A stretch of DNA of 64,000 bases from Sympetrum striolatum. Its lineage: Eukaryota; Arthropoda; Insecta; Odonata; Libellulidae. Below, piece after piece: positions 39,279 to 52,005 of this stretch. The DNA lies in the NCBI GenBank assembly GCA_947579665.1, contig OX388343.1:93786254-93850253 (forward strand), read 5' to 3'. Under the pieces are notes generated by a model. That model made no database searches, was not told the origin of the DNA, and saw only the letters and a list, made by a program, of their open reading frames with translations. Position numbers and translations under genes: made by a program. Within the stretch, counting starts at the first letter, position 1, and the number at the start of each line of letters is the position of its first letter.

Positions 39279-41999
39279 TAAGGTAAACATAGTATAATAT
39301 TAGATATTAAGATACTTTGAATGTATAGATTTAAATCTGTGATGGACTTCCTCTCAGTCGCATCTTAGAGACTTATTCCACAATTAACTGTACTCCTTTT
39401 TCTGCTGACTATTGTAGCATAGATAAAATTATAAGTTTTTACAAATATCACTACTGTTTAGTCGATATTGCTAATTTATAATTAACTAAAGGATATCTTT
39501 AATAGATCATACAGTAAGTGCAGTTCTGGCTAAGGAAAATTATTCAACTCAGAGTAAAGATGACAGTCCAGAAAAATTGACATTCATTCGAAAATGTAAA
39601 CATCCCACGGATAAGCAAGCATGAAAAGTAATTGTAATAATTTTTGCTTCCAAAATCGCTATTAAACTTACATGAATTAATTCTCCTTCAATACGAATAT
39701 TCAGTCTTTTGTGCCTCTGTCTTGATGAACCCATTTTTAACTTTTAGCTTGAAAAAGAATACCATTTGTTTTGCATAGTTGGTCAATATGGAGTTGAGGA
39801 AAATTGTCCCTCACAAAGTCCTCAAATTACTTCAATTTAGCACTCTTTCATTTGTACTTTATTTACATGGGTAATTCTTACTTCCGTCGTTCATCGGTCT
39901 TCGTATTTGAAGTAGCATACGAAACAGAATTTCCACCGTCCCTCGGTTGCGAGGGCCTTCCTCATCTTCATTCCCTTTCCGACCATTTTCCACCCACACC
40001 TCACGGCGATGTCGTCCATCAGCCCAAGTCATTAGCATCACCCTCTTGGCACTCAACGTGGCGCCCCCTCCCCTCATTGCCCTCCACCAATCCTGTCACA
40101 TCCCTCCCTTCCCATCAGCCACCGCACTCCCTGAATTCCTTAATCCGTCACGAGTTTGTCATCGTTGGGCTGAGGCCACCCATTGGCTGAGATGTGGCGC
40201 CGTGCGGGGGAGCCCACCCAAGCAGGAGGGAGCCATTGCCAAAAGACTGGATGATAACCCAAATCCAAAGAGCATTGACATCATTTACTGGAGGCGTGGT
40301 GAAACGCTTATTGGGAAAGAATTAAGAGTGTCTTCGGTTAATTTCTTTCGCAATCCCCATTGCGATCAAACGAAATAAGAACGGTTTTCACATTCTTCTT
40401 GGAAATTTAATTTACCATGTCAAACACGACTTGTAATCTAATAGTCACAAGAATTTACATTGGTAGACGAATGAGTTCCTTTGCGCATACTAAATATTTT
40501 ACTCAGCATCTTAACTGTAATAAATTGATTACAGATCAAAATTATGGCTGATCTTTTCAAGACGTTGTCTCTTTTGCTCTTCTGCCTCTTTCGCATTAGT
40601 GCAGATTATTATGGAAATAATAATTGCAGATCTCGCTCGATAAAATCAAACATGCTCCTCTAAATGTCTTTAAAACATCATCACCAACTAATAAAATAAG
40701 TCACAAAATATATGTAATCAATTCACAGGCTATTGAGAAAGATTGACCTGGAGGCAAATCTCGAAGCAAAATTAATATCCTCACTATTTCATTTGCGGCT
40801 TGAAGTACTTGCTATAAGTCCCGTATTTTAAGACCTACCGCCATGTTTTAGCCATAGAATTAATTCGATACTACCCCTAGAGACACTATTAATTCCTTTC
40901 AAACGTACATAAATTTGAATATGTATATCTTCAAATGGTTAAGTGATACAGTTTTCTTCCTGACCCATAAATCGATAGATAATTAATGGGTATGTGAGAA
41001 AACCAGATCATTTCTTTCTCATGCGATTTATTATTCCAGTCATAAGCAAAATTTGTCGAAAAATTACTAGAAAACAATTTCAAGGATTTGATGTGCATCA
41101 ATATTAAGATCGAGTGATGTAAATGTCAAAATATTTCACACTAAGAATGTCAATTTTGATGATTTCGTTTTTGATTGATTAAACTTACGGTTCACGTGTA
41201 GCAATATTCACTTAATGGAAGAAAACTTAATTAAGAGGACCTCTATTGTGAAATAATGCCTTAATCACAGTAACGTGACGATTAATGGAGAATTTATCTA
41301 TGTTGGAGTGACGAAGAAACTGATAGATGTGTTCATCAGCACAAGCTACTTAAAGGATTATTCAGCACATTTTAACACACCTGAAATTTGCTTGATAAGA
41401 ATAGGGAAAATAAATGTCTATCAATGGAATTGATATTTTATAAAATTTTTAAAATTATATTTTCTTTTATAACACATTTAAACTTGGATTGAACATTCAA
41501 ATTGTAAGTTGTAGTTTCTTAGCGTAATTTAGTATATTCATAAATTTATGTAGTTGTTACAGAATAATAGATATCAGCTAATTTATGCCTCCGACTCCTC
41601 GGGAAGAATGTGATAAATGTAAACTATACACAGTGCGCAAAAATTTATTGGAATAGATTCACATAATCTCAAATCTAATTCTTAGCACAAGATGTCTAAT
41701 CACGCATTCAAGCTATAAGAACTCTTAGCGTTCATGGTAAGAAGTCTTTCCTCTTACTTTACAAATGATCTCTACGTTAAACATCATATCTTCCTCTACC
41801 TCGGTATAGGGTATTACAAGGGGAAAATCCTTTGTGAAAAAGTTTATCTGCATTTCCAAGCCCACGACTTAATTTACGTTCCATATCTCTCTCTCCTGTC
41901 GTCAGTCCCTTTTAAAAACTCTTTTTCCCTGCCGACTAAAGGGAATAAACAATGTCTCCGTCTAGTAATAACGAAAGTAAACGTGTTTATATAAGGGCG

Positions 42000-42560
42000 A
42001 CGGGCGGGAATTATGAGTTGAAACCAATCGGGAAGCAGGAGATATTAGGTTAATACGCGGAGATAAGGAAGGGCGTATTTTTTCAAAAAGGTTAGGCGAG
42101 GCCGACGAGCTTTAGCGACACCACGAGCGCTCGCGTGTCTTGTTTATGCTAAAACGGCGTTGCGTGGGAAGGAGAGGAATGCCAAAGGGGAAGGTGAGTA
42201 GAAAATGGCGAACGACGAGGGATGCCCACGAATATATAGGAGTTAGCAGTCCCTTTAATTTCCCGCTCGAGCAGAATGCTAAACAACTCGATCGTGAAAA
42301 TATTCCGAAGCATTACGCAGTTTAGGCGCCGAGGGGCCGTAAAATAATTTCTCCATCGCGTGCTATATTTTGCCCAAGTTCATTATCGATCATTTGCGCA
42401 TCCTCCGCATACGAATTGCGACGAGACTTTTAAGTCGTCTCTCGCCCGGAGTCATTCGTGCGAATATCGATCGCAAATCTTAGGGATGAGCAGTTGAGTA
42501 AGGTGCGCGATTAATTCTGGGGAACATGGCGCTAAACATGTTTCTCGGATCAAATGGATG
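42000..42560. promoter_or_regulatory. GC/CpG-richer unique island, candidate cis-regulatory module
   Basis: It is a dense CpG stretch within AT-rich surroundings (GGGCGACGGGCGGGAATTATG, GGCGAGGCCGACGAG, CCACGAGCGCTCGCG). No protein domain, repeat or tRNA was recognised. Confidence 0.25.
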
Positions 42561-44039
42561 AATTCGTAAAGAAGAGCGTTGGTTATCTCGTTTACTTGAT
42601 TCTAGTCCCGAGATTTGTATTGCTTCATAAGCATATTATTAATACTCCATAGGGAATATACTTATTCAATTTACTTTATTTTATGATTTAGAATTCGTTA
42701 AACCAAAATAAGGTGATTGGCCATCAAAGGGTACGTACGCATATTCCATGTATAAAATTACGTTTCTAATGTACTCGAATTAAAGAGGAAGAGGAAATAA
42801 AATTATTATTATTTTCAATCTGTATAGTCAGAAAGTTAAAACTCGCTCTTAGCTTTCTGTAAAAGCATTAATTTGGATTACAAACGCTAAGCATTTTATT
42901 TAAGAGTGTTTTGGACGACAGAAGCTTCGACATAGTTAGCTCCGTAAATTTACCACATTTGATTCTTAGAAAACAATCAATCAAATCTCTTCTAAGAAAT
43001 AAGGAACCACGAAAACAACTGAGGAGGAAGAAAAAGACAAATTTATTTTCCTCTCACATACCACGTACCAGAATTTTATTTCCAACCTTCAAACTGAATA
43101 CTAATAATACACGCCATTCTAAATTTGTCATTTACATTTTCATATAGCCTTTCATTTTGATACGTATCAGTGTTTGCTTCGAATAAAAACCACTCTAAAA
43201 CAGTTGTGTAAGTGGAAGTAAGAAGCAGTAAATGGTTATCACAAAATTTGACACTGCCTAGATATCTGGAAGGTCTGTCATCATTGAAAAGAAATTACGA
43301 ATGTTAAATATAATGAAAATAAATCATCTTAGATAAATTAGCGGAGAAAGTATGAAAACTACGTTGGAGAGACGAGAATTACCGGCTTGTTGCCAACGGC
43401 CTGCGATATACTCCTATTTACATAGTAAAAGTTAGCAGCAAACTGAAACTTCATGATGATTGATCGGTGAATATAGTTCATATATTAATTAAATGCATGA
43501 TATTCACAGTTAATTTTATGATGGCTCCGAAATAAATGGAAATTGTTAAATTAACCACGTATTACAATAAAATTTAGAAGTAAACTACCACTTTCTGTTC
43601 CATATCTATTGGATTGATCATAATTATGCAGAGTTAAGGGACACCGAGCTTAAACAGAACTTACCCTATTCGCAGATACCGACCATTTTTTACTTCAATC
43701 CACAATCATTCCATAGCGTTTGTATTCAATAACCACCATTACAGGAGAAAGTAAAACCAATCAAGAAGAGAGAAAAGGAGGGAAAAACGCAAAGTGGGAG
43801 GCAAACTATTATGAAGAGTAAAGGAGAGGATTCGGTGGAGGGAGTGTGCAGACAGTATATGGACACGGATGTGTGTGGGGTATAAGAATAGAAGGGGCGG
43901 GACCCACACCTTGTGTATTCCACGAACTGAAGGGGTGCGCTGATCGTCTGTCTTTTGAGTGAATTCAAATCAGGCGTTACTCCGCCTCCCTTCCTCTCCT
44001 TCGGCCTCAGAGAGACTGCTAAATACGTCCCTAAATGAA

Positions 44040-44340
44040 GATGGGAGGCACGGATGTTACGCTCTGTTGCTCACCATGCTTTTAATGAGCCTTTTCTGAT
44101 GCGAAAATTTATAAAGGTGATATCCGATGTTTTCGGACGTTCGGGAGAATTTTCCAGCGCGAATTATCAGGTCTTGAGAAAATTACGAGCGATTAAATAC
44201 TCCGAGTGTAATTGCGCGGAGCCATTCGGTACGGGCATGGGAAATGCGAGCACAAATTACTGCGCGGTAAATTAGATTGTTGGAAATATTACCAGATGGA
44301 CGTAATTGGTATTCTAATCACGGATACTTGAATGGGAAAA
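44040..44340. promoter_or_regulatory. island with repeated AATTR-GCGCGG words, candidate cis-regulatory module
   Basis: TGTAATTGCGCGG (about 44209-44221) and CAAATTACTGCGCGG (about 44253-44267) repeat a homeodomain-like TAATT/AATTA core next to GCGCGG. AAATTACGAGCGATTAAATA lies just upstream. Spacing is short and the strand looks unique. The 73-residue frame here has no family match. Confidence 0.3.
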
Positions 44341-47300
44341 TTGCCATGATTTGTTTGGGGCTTATTTTTGAATTCACGGGAATTATTTGATAATTACGTG
44401 ACGCTCATCACGACCGCATGCATGAGAAAAGCTTGCGCTAGCAAGGATAACGATGAAGTTTGATTTCAATTTCCGAAAAAAAATTCATTTGCAATGGTAA
44501 TTAGTCCCCTAGCGGTTCCTCTTTAAAATTCCACATTAACGTTAATCGGAAAATACGTGTAAACTTTGATTGTAATTTCCTAAATGTGCCACTTTAATTC
44601 TGAAATTAGTATTTTGGAAGTAATCAATGAAATGGTGTAAATCGGACCGATACTTAAACACTCACGTGTCAAGTATAATCGGCGTATTTTGTATGAGATT
44701 ATTCAGTTATTTTTTCGAAGAGAATCGTTACAAAAATAACGCATGAAATAATGAAGAGGTAAGTACTAACATGGATAATTGAATCGTTTAATGTAATATA
44801 CGTATGGTTTGCAATGGTGAAGCGAAAGATATAGATATAAACAACTCTAAATCATAAGCAATGAGGGTGAATACTTTGGTGAAGCATTAGCCCTTTCTGA
44901 AAATTTTCATCACCATGGGGAATGTCTTGATCTTCCTATATATTATGCATACTTTTTTCTTATAAAGTTGTGAATTTCGTACATTTTAACTTAAAATTGA
45001 TAATAAAGAATATTTTAGGATGAATAGTTCATTTATATAATCATGACTATCAAATAACAATCACTAACCCACTCAAGTAGTTTGATACTTAATCGATCTC
45101 TTCGAATGGGCGTAAATTCGAACTTCCGTTCAAAGAAACATCGATAATTTGATTTAGGAGGGCAAATCGTGCGGAAAAAAGTGATTGTATCTTTCGTACT
45201 TTCACTTATTACCAATTAAGGAATCCCTAATTTGTATTACAATTAATTCTATCGACCTACCTCTGGCAGAGAATCAAATGAAATCATTTCCGATTGCCAG
45301 TTACGATAAAATCGTAGCAAAAACTGTAAAAGTAGCTCATTGATGCGTCATACAATCAGGATACTGCCAATTAAACTTCCCTTTCACTGAATAATCATTT
45401 GAGTGGTAGAATTGGAACAGGGGCACGTAAAGCATTGTCCCGGAAAGTGACACTACACGGACGATTGCTTGATCACTCTCATTATGAGTAAGATTTCTTC
45501 TCAAGAGCTTATGTTTCCCAATCATTTGCCTCCCATTTATGCATTTTCCACGGATTTTATCTGTACCAATCCAGAGCTTTCTTCCATTCGCTATCTGGAC
45601 GTCAGACGTATTCTGTTTTACATTGTTAAAGAGGTTGGGAAAACTTTCCGCAGAACGCGTAACAAATGAGTTTTTAGCATAAGATTTATCTCATTGGATT
45701 TCCATTTTTTAATTCTATGTCAAATTTGAATTTCGGTAGCTAAGAATGATGTTACACTTATCGTCAATGCTATGCATCATGCGAGAAGAATTTTTTGCAG
45801 GCTGGGAGTGTTAATGAGCTATATTTATCTCAATATCTTTTGAATATTTAATTAATTTAAAACTGGAAAAATTTAAATTGAGTATTACTTTCAGTAAAAT
45901 TGTGAAAATTTCTCTTATAGCAAAGAAATGCGTCGTTCTGAAAACGTGAATTTCTATGGAAACAGTATAGGGAAAGTGTTCATTTTCAGATAGAGTTTTG
46001 TAACCTATTTTATCCAAGAAATCAAATAGAATATACGCACTATTCACAATGTATCAAAACTTCGGAACTGAAGATTATTGTTTCTCATAAAATTAAAAAG
46101 ACCTAAAAATGAAAAGTAGGTGATGTTTAAAGACTATTTTAAATAACAAATTTCAACTGCATTCGGTAAATTTGTAACCACCGACGATTTGAAGGATCCA
46201 GATAGGGGGAAATTGAATTTCCCTCATCTATGACGAGGAGTTTGAACTAATAGTTAATAGGAAGTGTTCCTGCGATAATAATACATCTACTCCAATCATT
46301 GACAAAATATCTTTTTGCTGTTTTTTGCCAAACAATTATTCCAAACCGGTGAGCATTATTTTAAAATGAGTATAAAAAAGCGCATTTAATTCACCGCTTC
46401 CTTTACAAGTTTATAGATTCGACCCTACCCCAATGGAAATGTTGAATTCCATTCGCGATACTCTATCACATAACCTGAGTTGGAACAAAGAAAATATTAT
46501 TAACCATTGTTAATTTACCTTCATTGTCATCATATTTGTCAAGAAATTCTGTAAAAGAGATAAGAAATCATTTGCAAGCAAAAAAAATATTTTAATTCAC
46601 ATAGTGAATGAAAAATGTACACAAATTGGTATTTTATTAGTGATAAATCGATAGATATCAGTAAAGGAATATAATACAGCAATCATAGGCCATCATTTTC
46701 GAGAAGTCTTAGTGAATATTAAGCTCGTCGACGCTCTCCTATGCATTTACACCTCTTCTCTCTCTCAGCTCGCCTTCTCTCCCCTTTCTTCGGAGTCGTC
46801 GTTCCTCATCATCAGCAGTCACCCGCGCAGTATTTATGGCTGCCAACGATGAGTTAATATGCGTCGATTGGTGAGTGTCGATTGGCGCGAGGGATCGTAA
46901 TGCGTCGGATTTTGGCAGGCGTCACAAGGTGCTAAAACGCGATCGCTAAGATTGCTTTTTGTCGGCGTGGAAATTCATCTAAATAATCGGGGATCTGGGG
47001 TCAAATTTCTTCACGTGTGGAAAGCCAAAGAATGTATTCCTCTTGTTGGGAAGAATTATAAATAAGGCGATAAGGATGTCCATCTCGGAGAATATTCAAT
47101 CGAGCAAATATGCTATATGAAGAAGAAAGTGAACATACTTCATAATGCATTGCTTTCCAACATAAAAGATTCTGAAGTCTCGTTTTGACTAATGTTATGC
47201 TCTTAATAGATAGCAAAAGCCTTTGAATCGAATATGTGCCCTGTAATTATTTCGTCCTTCAAATGATTCCTCTTATGTATAATACGACTTCAGTTACACG

Positions 47301-47650
47301 TATTTTTCGTGTTACAAGTGTACCGTTTGTATTAAATTACTTAAAAATCTATTCTATAACATATAAACATCTTTTGCTGAGAAGTAAAGAAGCATAGGAG
47401 AATGCTAAATTGAACATACTGCGTACTATCTATAAGCTACATCTGGCATCCAAACTACGAATGATAATGCTAGGAAAACACGAATTTAAAGTTGCATTAA
47501 ATATGTGAGAAGGCTCTTCTAGCATTCGTTGTATCGCTAGATCAAGCAATGCCTTGAAAATCTGGGTATGGATGAAATGGCTACTTAATTTGTCATAAAT
47601 TTGTGTATTTTATTGAGCTAACTTTATTATTAGGGCTAAGCTGATATTAA

Positions 47651-47943
47651 TTGTATAATCACCGACAGCGTTCACCAACTGTTAAACTCGATGCCCTTAG
47701 TGCAGCACTTGATTCTTCATGGTATGTGATAACCAAACCCAATAAGAAGCCATTTAACATGCAAAATAAATATCAGAATTATGTTTCTCGCTTAGCAAGA
47801 ACAATAAGAGCCATAAAATGCTCAGTTTCCGCGATTCCATCAGTGTACACTCCGCTTTCTATCGAGTCATCTGAAGGTGGTAACACGCTTTCCAGCCACG
47901 GATTAACGAATTTGCTGACAAAGCCGCCAAACAGGTAACATAT
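47651..47943 (+). pseudogene. degraded RNase H domain of a non-LTR retrotransposon
   Basis: The first frame contains LDALSAALDSSW near residue 13, which resembles the DSLSAL motif carrying a catalytic aspartate (D codon at 47690). It continues through NKYQNYVSRLARTIRAIKCS, in the place of the strand before the PSH motif. After a frameshift the sequence reads SHG..NEFADKAAKQ (EFADKAAKQ at 47908-47934), the final RNase H aspartate motif usually written GNExADxAAK. The two aspartates are about 76 codons apart, close to the spacing in LINE RNase H domains of the I, R1 and Jockey groups. No reverse transcriptase core was recognised upstream. The frameshift and lost spacing show an old inactive copy. 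Confidence 0.7.
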
Positions 47944-48776
47944 AGGCAGTCTCACGGAAAACAAACACCACCGTCATACTTTGCGAGGCATAAATCAATC
48001 GAAATCGCCAAGCCCAATTTTTCGCCACCGCTTACCGCCCCTTCGTACCGCGAGAGGAAGGCTAGAACCCGGCGATCGTAGGAAGCAGATAATGAGATAA
48101 GGATCTCACTGTCCGCAGTTGACGCGCATTAATTAGAGAGAACGGCTAATAATATGGGCTGCGGGCAATAATTGCCTCGGCTTATGCGACTGTTGGAGGG
48201 GATTATGGAAAAGACAGTTCGAAAGGTGGTCGAAGCGAAGGTTAACTTGCCGGCAGCGCTTTGTAGAGGAGTCGCAGCTCACGTACCTTTGCCTCGAAGA
48301 TTGTGTACACGAGATAAAAACGACGCTCCTTCCGCAGAGATACAGTCGCTGACGTTTCTTACATAAAATTAAGGGTGTAAGTAACCATGGCAATACCGCA
48401 AAAATATCAGATTTCATATTCATGCCTTCATTTTGATATTCCCGGCTCGTCGCCGAGCACGAAATGGACGTCGAATTTCGCGGAAAAATTATGGGCTTTT
48501 GGGTGTGTTGCAGTGCGACTTGTTTTAATGCAAATGTTCGGATTCGATGAGTTAACCGAAGCCAAAAAGGAGAGGTTTATTCCACCCACCATTTTCCATA
48601 TTGTGTCGAGTAGTTGAGGAATAATTCTTCGGGGAGGACTTTCTGGGCACCACATTATCATGCAACGATTCCCATCAGGATTAATTTTCAGATAAGGCGT
48701 GGTTATATTATTTATATTTTTCCACTTTCTTCAAAGAACCTCATCCTCCTTTAGCTCATCAAATCATTATTTATTC

Positions 48777-48862
48777 AGTATAAATTATTTTCGTTGTAAG
48801 AGGCGATGGTATTTATCTTTATTAAGTATAAATTATTTTCGTTTGAAAAAGACGACGGTATT
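48777..48862. repeat. two-copy tandem duplication, 48-bp period
   Basis: AGTATAAATTATTTTCGTT starts at 48777 and again at 48825. Each copy goes on to AAGAGGCGATGGTATT or AAAGACGACGGTATT. The copies differ at several bases, so the duplication is not very recent. No coding sense was found. Confidence 0.75.
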
Positions 48863-49652
48863 AAAAAATCGGAATAAAGAGAACGAAATAGTTTATTAAA
48901 TTATATGATTTAGTATACGTATAACACAGTTTGTTTACACTACACCAGTTCGAGGGGCTCTCTTTTAGTAAAATAAACCGCGTAATGTGCAAGAAAATTT
49001 CCATAATCCCTAATTTCCAATTGAAGGAATCAAAGAGAAATGTCCATGAAGACCGACGAAAAATAATACTAAATGAGAGCAACTAAAGAATATGTGAAAC
49101 CCTTCTTGAGAGACAAGTTTCTGTTTTTCGCAATAGGTATAACAAAATAGATCGAAGGAATTCATTGAGAACTTATGTGAGTATTTAATCCTGGCTGGAA
49201 AATTCGTGAGAAAATCATGTTTTCACTCAGTTTTGAGCACAGTTGAAACCACATAAACAAGTTAGAGAGTGAGGGAAAGTACACAGGAAATTTTTATGGA
49301 AAGATTTATTAAGTGTCATGATAGTGGTATCGCACCGTAAATGGTGTTGAGCATAACTTATCCTGAAATGAGTTTTATTTTGACTGAGGGAAAATGGGTT
49401 TCTTTTGTTTCAGGGTGACTAACATCCGGTTTAACTCGCTCATCGCCATTTTGAAATGAGTTGTCTGCGGAGGTGGTCAGCCACTTTAAAGGTATTCCTA
49501 AATTGATTATCGACCTTGTCGTCTATACTTCCTTCCGCTCATCAGCGGGTTGTCTACAGCGAATAGCAATCGGTCTATCGCTCCTTATCGACAAACGTCC
49601 AAGAAATGCTTATAACGTTGTTTTACTGCAGGCTTCATCTGAATTTTCACCA

Positions 49653-49682
49653 CATATATATATAATACATATATATATAATA
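49653..49682. repeat. duplicated (AT)n microsatellite
   Basis: CATATATATATAATA occurs twice back to back. This is a simple AT repeat arranged as a 15-base tandem unit. Confidence 0.75.
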
Positions 49683-50819
49683 GTAATTACATTCCCCTCA
49701 GAGACAAGGTTTAAAAATCCACTGTGTCGGAAGTAATTACGTGATCATTCCAAAGTAATGATCAAGTTATTGTCATGAAGAGGTAACGCTATTATATAGG
49801 TATAATACATTTTCATATTAGCATAATTCGACAAAATTTCTTTATTTTTAATTAATGGTAGAGTGAATTTCAGTCACCAAACTTTACTTTTGAAAATTGA
49901 TTGTAGAAGCTAATAATTTTCTTATCAAAAACCTCGTTTACATGACAGTGGAAAAATGACACTTAGCATTTTCCGCACATTGAATGCATCCGCTACTATT
50001 TTAATCATTTACGAAAGAATGGCATACTTTCGGAAAGCGCAAATTTTCACACCTTATGTCGAGTTCCATTTATGATCTAGTTATAAAAATATTAGTCAAA
50101 TATTTTCATAAGCACCATTTTCATGCTAAACACGGTCAATAAATCTTCTATTCATAGTTTAAAAATGTTCCTTTGTTTGTAAAATTTGTTCAGTTTGAGT
50201 AAATACATAATACATAATGCGAGGTAAAGTCAGGGCAATCTAGGCTTACCGTATTGTTTTTATCTATTAGATATCTTTAATTTTATAGATTTTCTTTCTT
50301 TGTATGTAATGAACGATGATGACACGAAATTAATTTTCCCCTAGTTTTAGTAATATTTATTAAATTAAATTATTAGGAAAGTCCAACCGTTATATCCGAG
50401 ATTCGATTATAACCATAATTCATTGGCCTGTTCGGTTGCTATAAAAATCCAGCTGTATTTCTACGAATCTAACCCAGCATTTCAATCTTACATTATCCCT
50501 CCCAGGCATTCTTTATAGATTTTTTTCCTTCGGCATATAGCTTTTACGGCGAGTTAGCAGAGTTCTGAATTTTGTGGCCGATCATCGTATCTTTCGACAC
50601 CCAATAATTCTCACCTCGGAGGCTATCGGAGTGGACCAGTGGGGTAATAGGCACTCGCCTCCGCCAATTGTCACGCCCGCCCCCACCTCATCTCTCCGCC
50701 TCCACAATCAGAGTAGACACCCCCGAGATAAGACACACGCATCCGATCTCTATACGCTCAACGTGTGAAATTTCCACCTGGGAAACAATTTGACGCCATT
50801 AGCGAGCCGTTCGACTCGC

Positions 50820-50960
50820 CCCCTAATGTCCCCGGATAAGATTTCCGTTTTTTTTTCGAAAAACGGGCGGAAAAAGGCAGGAATTGTTTATTTTTTGCTG
50901 CCCTCATAATTAGCCGGCGCGGCGTGATCGGAACGGATCGCAGGTGAAGTGACTATAATT
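50820..50960. promoter_or_regulatory. candidate enhancer core with forkhead-like and homeodomain-like sites
   Basis: A TGTTTATTTTTT word (50885 onward) fits the forkhead consensus, and TAATTAG (50907-50913) fits an Antp/Emx-class homeodomain site. They are followed by CCGGCGCGGCG and a GATCGGAACGGATC imperfect repeat. Motif matches of this length are common by chance. Confidence 0.25.
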
Positions 50961-51679
50961 TTGGGAAAAAATGATGAATTGGCTCTCTCTTCCACGGCTG
51001 TTTTTGTCATTTTGGTGGATATCTCAATCTCTCGAAAAGATTAGCACGAACGAAGCTTTCTAAAATCCTCAAAAGTGTTGAAAACATCGGGGTTCGGTTA
51101 GTTCTTCACTTTATCTTATTCCTCACCAGGTTTCAGATGTTGTACCAAAACAAAATACGTTAGCAGTTTCCGATGAAAAAGATACAGAAATTTCCAGGTA
51201 TAATGTTGCACATCATTCATATCATGTAAACCTACATTATTTACTATATTTTTAAGGTTTATTTGTGAATTAATATTACTTTAGTCTATAACTGAAAGGT
51301 GAAAGATATGTTTAATACACACATCTATAGTGCATAAGAACAGTGAATTGAAAAATGCTTGAACTGTATAATTTGGATTTTCATGAATCAAGTAAAAAAA
51401 ATTATGCTCGTAAATAATGGTTTAGGCTGTTCAATACATCCAAGGGAGGGGATTTGGTCACGCATTGTCGACACCAATAGAAAATAGGGCATTTAAGGGA
51501 AATAGGCGTTCGTAGTAGAAAAAGTAAGCACCGAGAATTGCTTAGTTCATTAATAACTGAAGAGTGAGCAACGAGAAAAACTTCAAGGTTATCTCTAACA
51601 GGTGATTACTAAGAAGGGAAGGGAGAAAGAATTAAGTTTTACAGTCGGATGACGGAATAATCTCCTTAATACGACCTCA

Positions 51680-52005
51680 CATTACCCCCTCTTTCAACGG
51701 GACGATTTTTTTCTACCCCTCTTAATCACAAGACCATTTCCTCACTCTCTTTCCTCGGATTCCCTTCCTTTTTGCCTCTTACCTCATCAACTTTTTTTCG
51801 CGCCTCCTTCCCTGTTCTCGGCCGTATCCCCTTGCGATTCAATTTCCTCCAAAATCCTCCGCCATTCCTCCTAAATATCATTCTTCCCTTCCCTTTGCCA
51901 CCAAAAATTATTCCCTTTATGTCCTTTTTTTCTGTTTCTTCTCAATTTTCGTCCGAATGAAGTCATTTCTCTTTTTCTTCCTCTCGGTTCCAGTTCGCTC
52001 CATGT
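51680..52005. other. C/T-rich tract on the plus strand
   Basis: Pyrimidine words such as TTCCCTTCC, CCTCTT and TTTTTC dominate. There is no protein or splice evidence. Confidence 0.5.

Larger units (their letters stand above)
39279..47650. other. non-coding stretch
   Basis: It holds a C-rich patch at 39925-40230 whose overlapping frames are compositional, and the islands at 42000 and 44040. A patch at 46720-46990 is CpG-rich (CCCGCGCAG, GGCGCGAGGG). No exon, RNA gene or complete transposon was recognised. Confidence 0.45.

Noticed and set aside
39804..40378. Overlapping 128- and 143-codon plus-strand frames
   Set aside because: They lie in C-rich DNA, overlap in different frames, are proline/serine-rich and show no domain.
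41631..41652. CAGTGCGCAAAAATTTATTGGA, resembling a Tc1-like terminal inverted repeat
   Set aside because: No matching inverted end or transposase remnant was found nearby, and short matches to this loose pattern are common.
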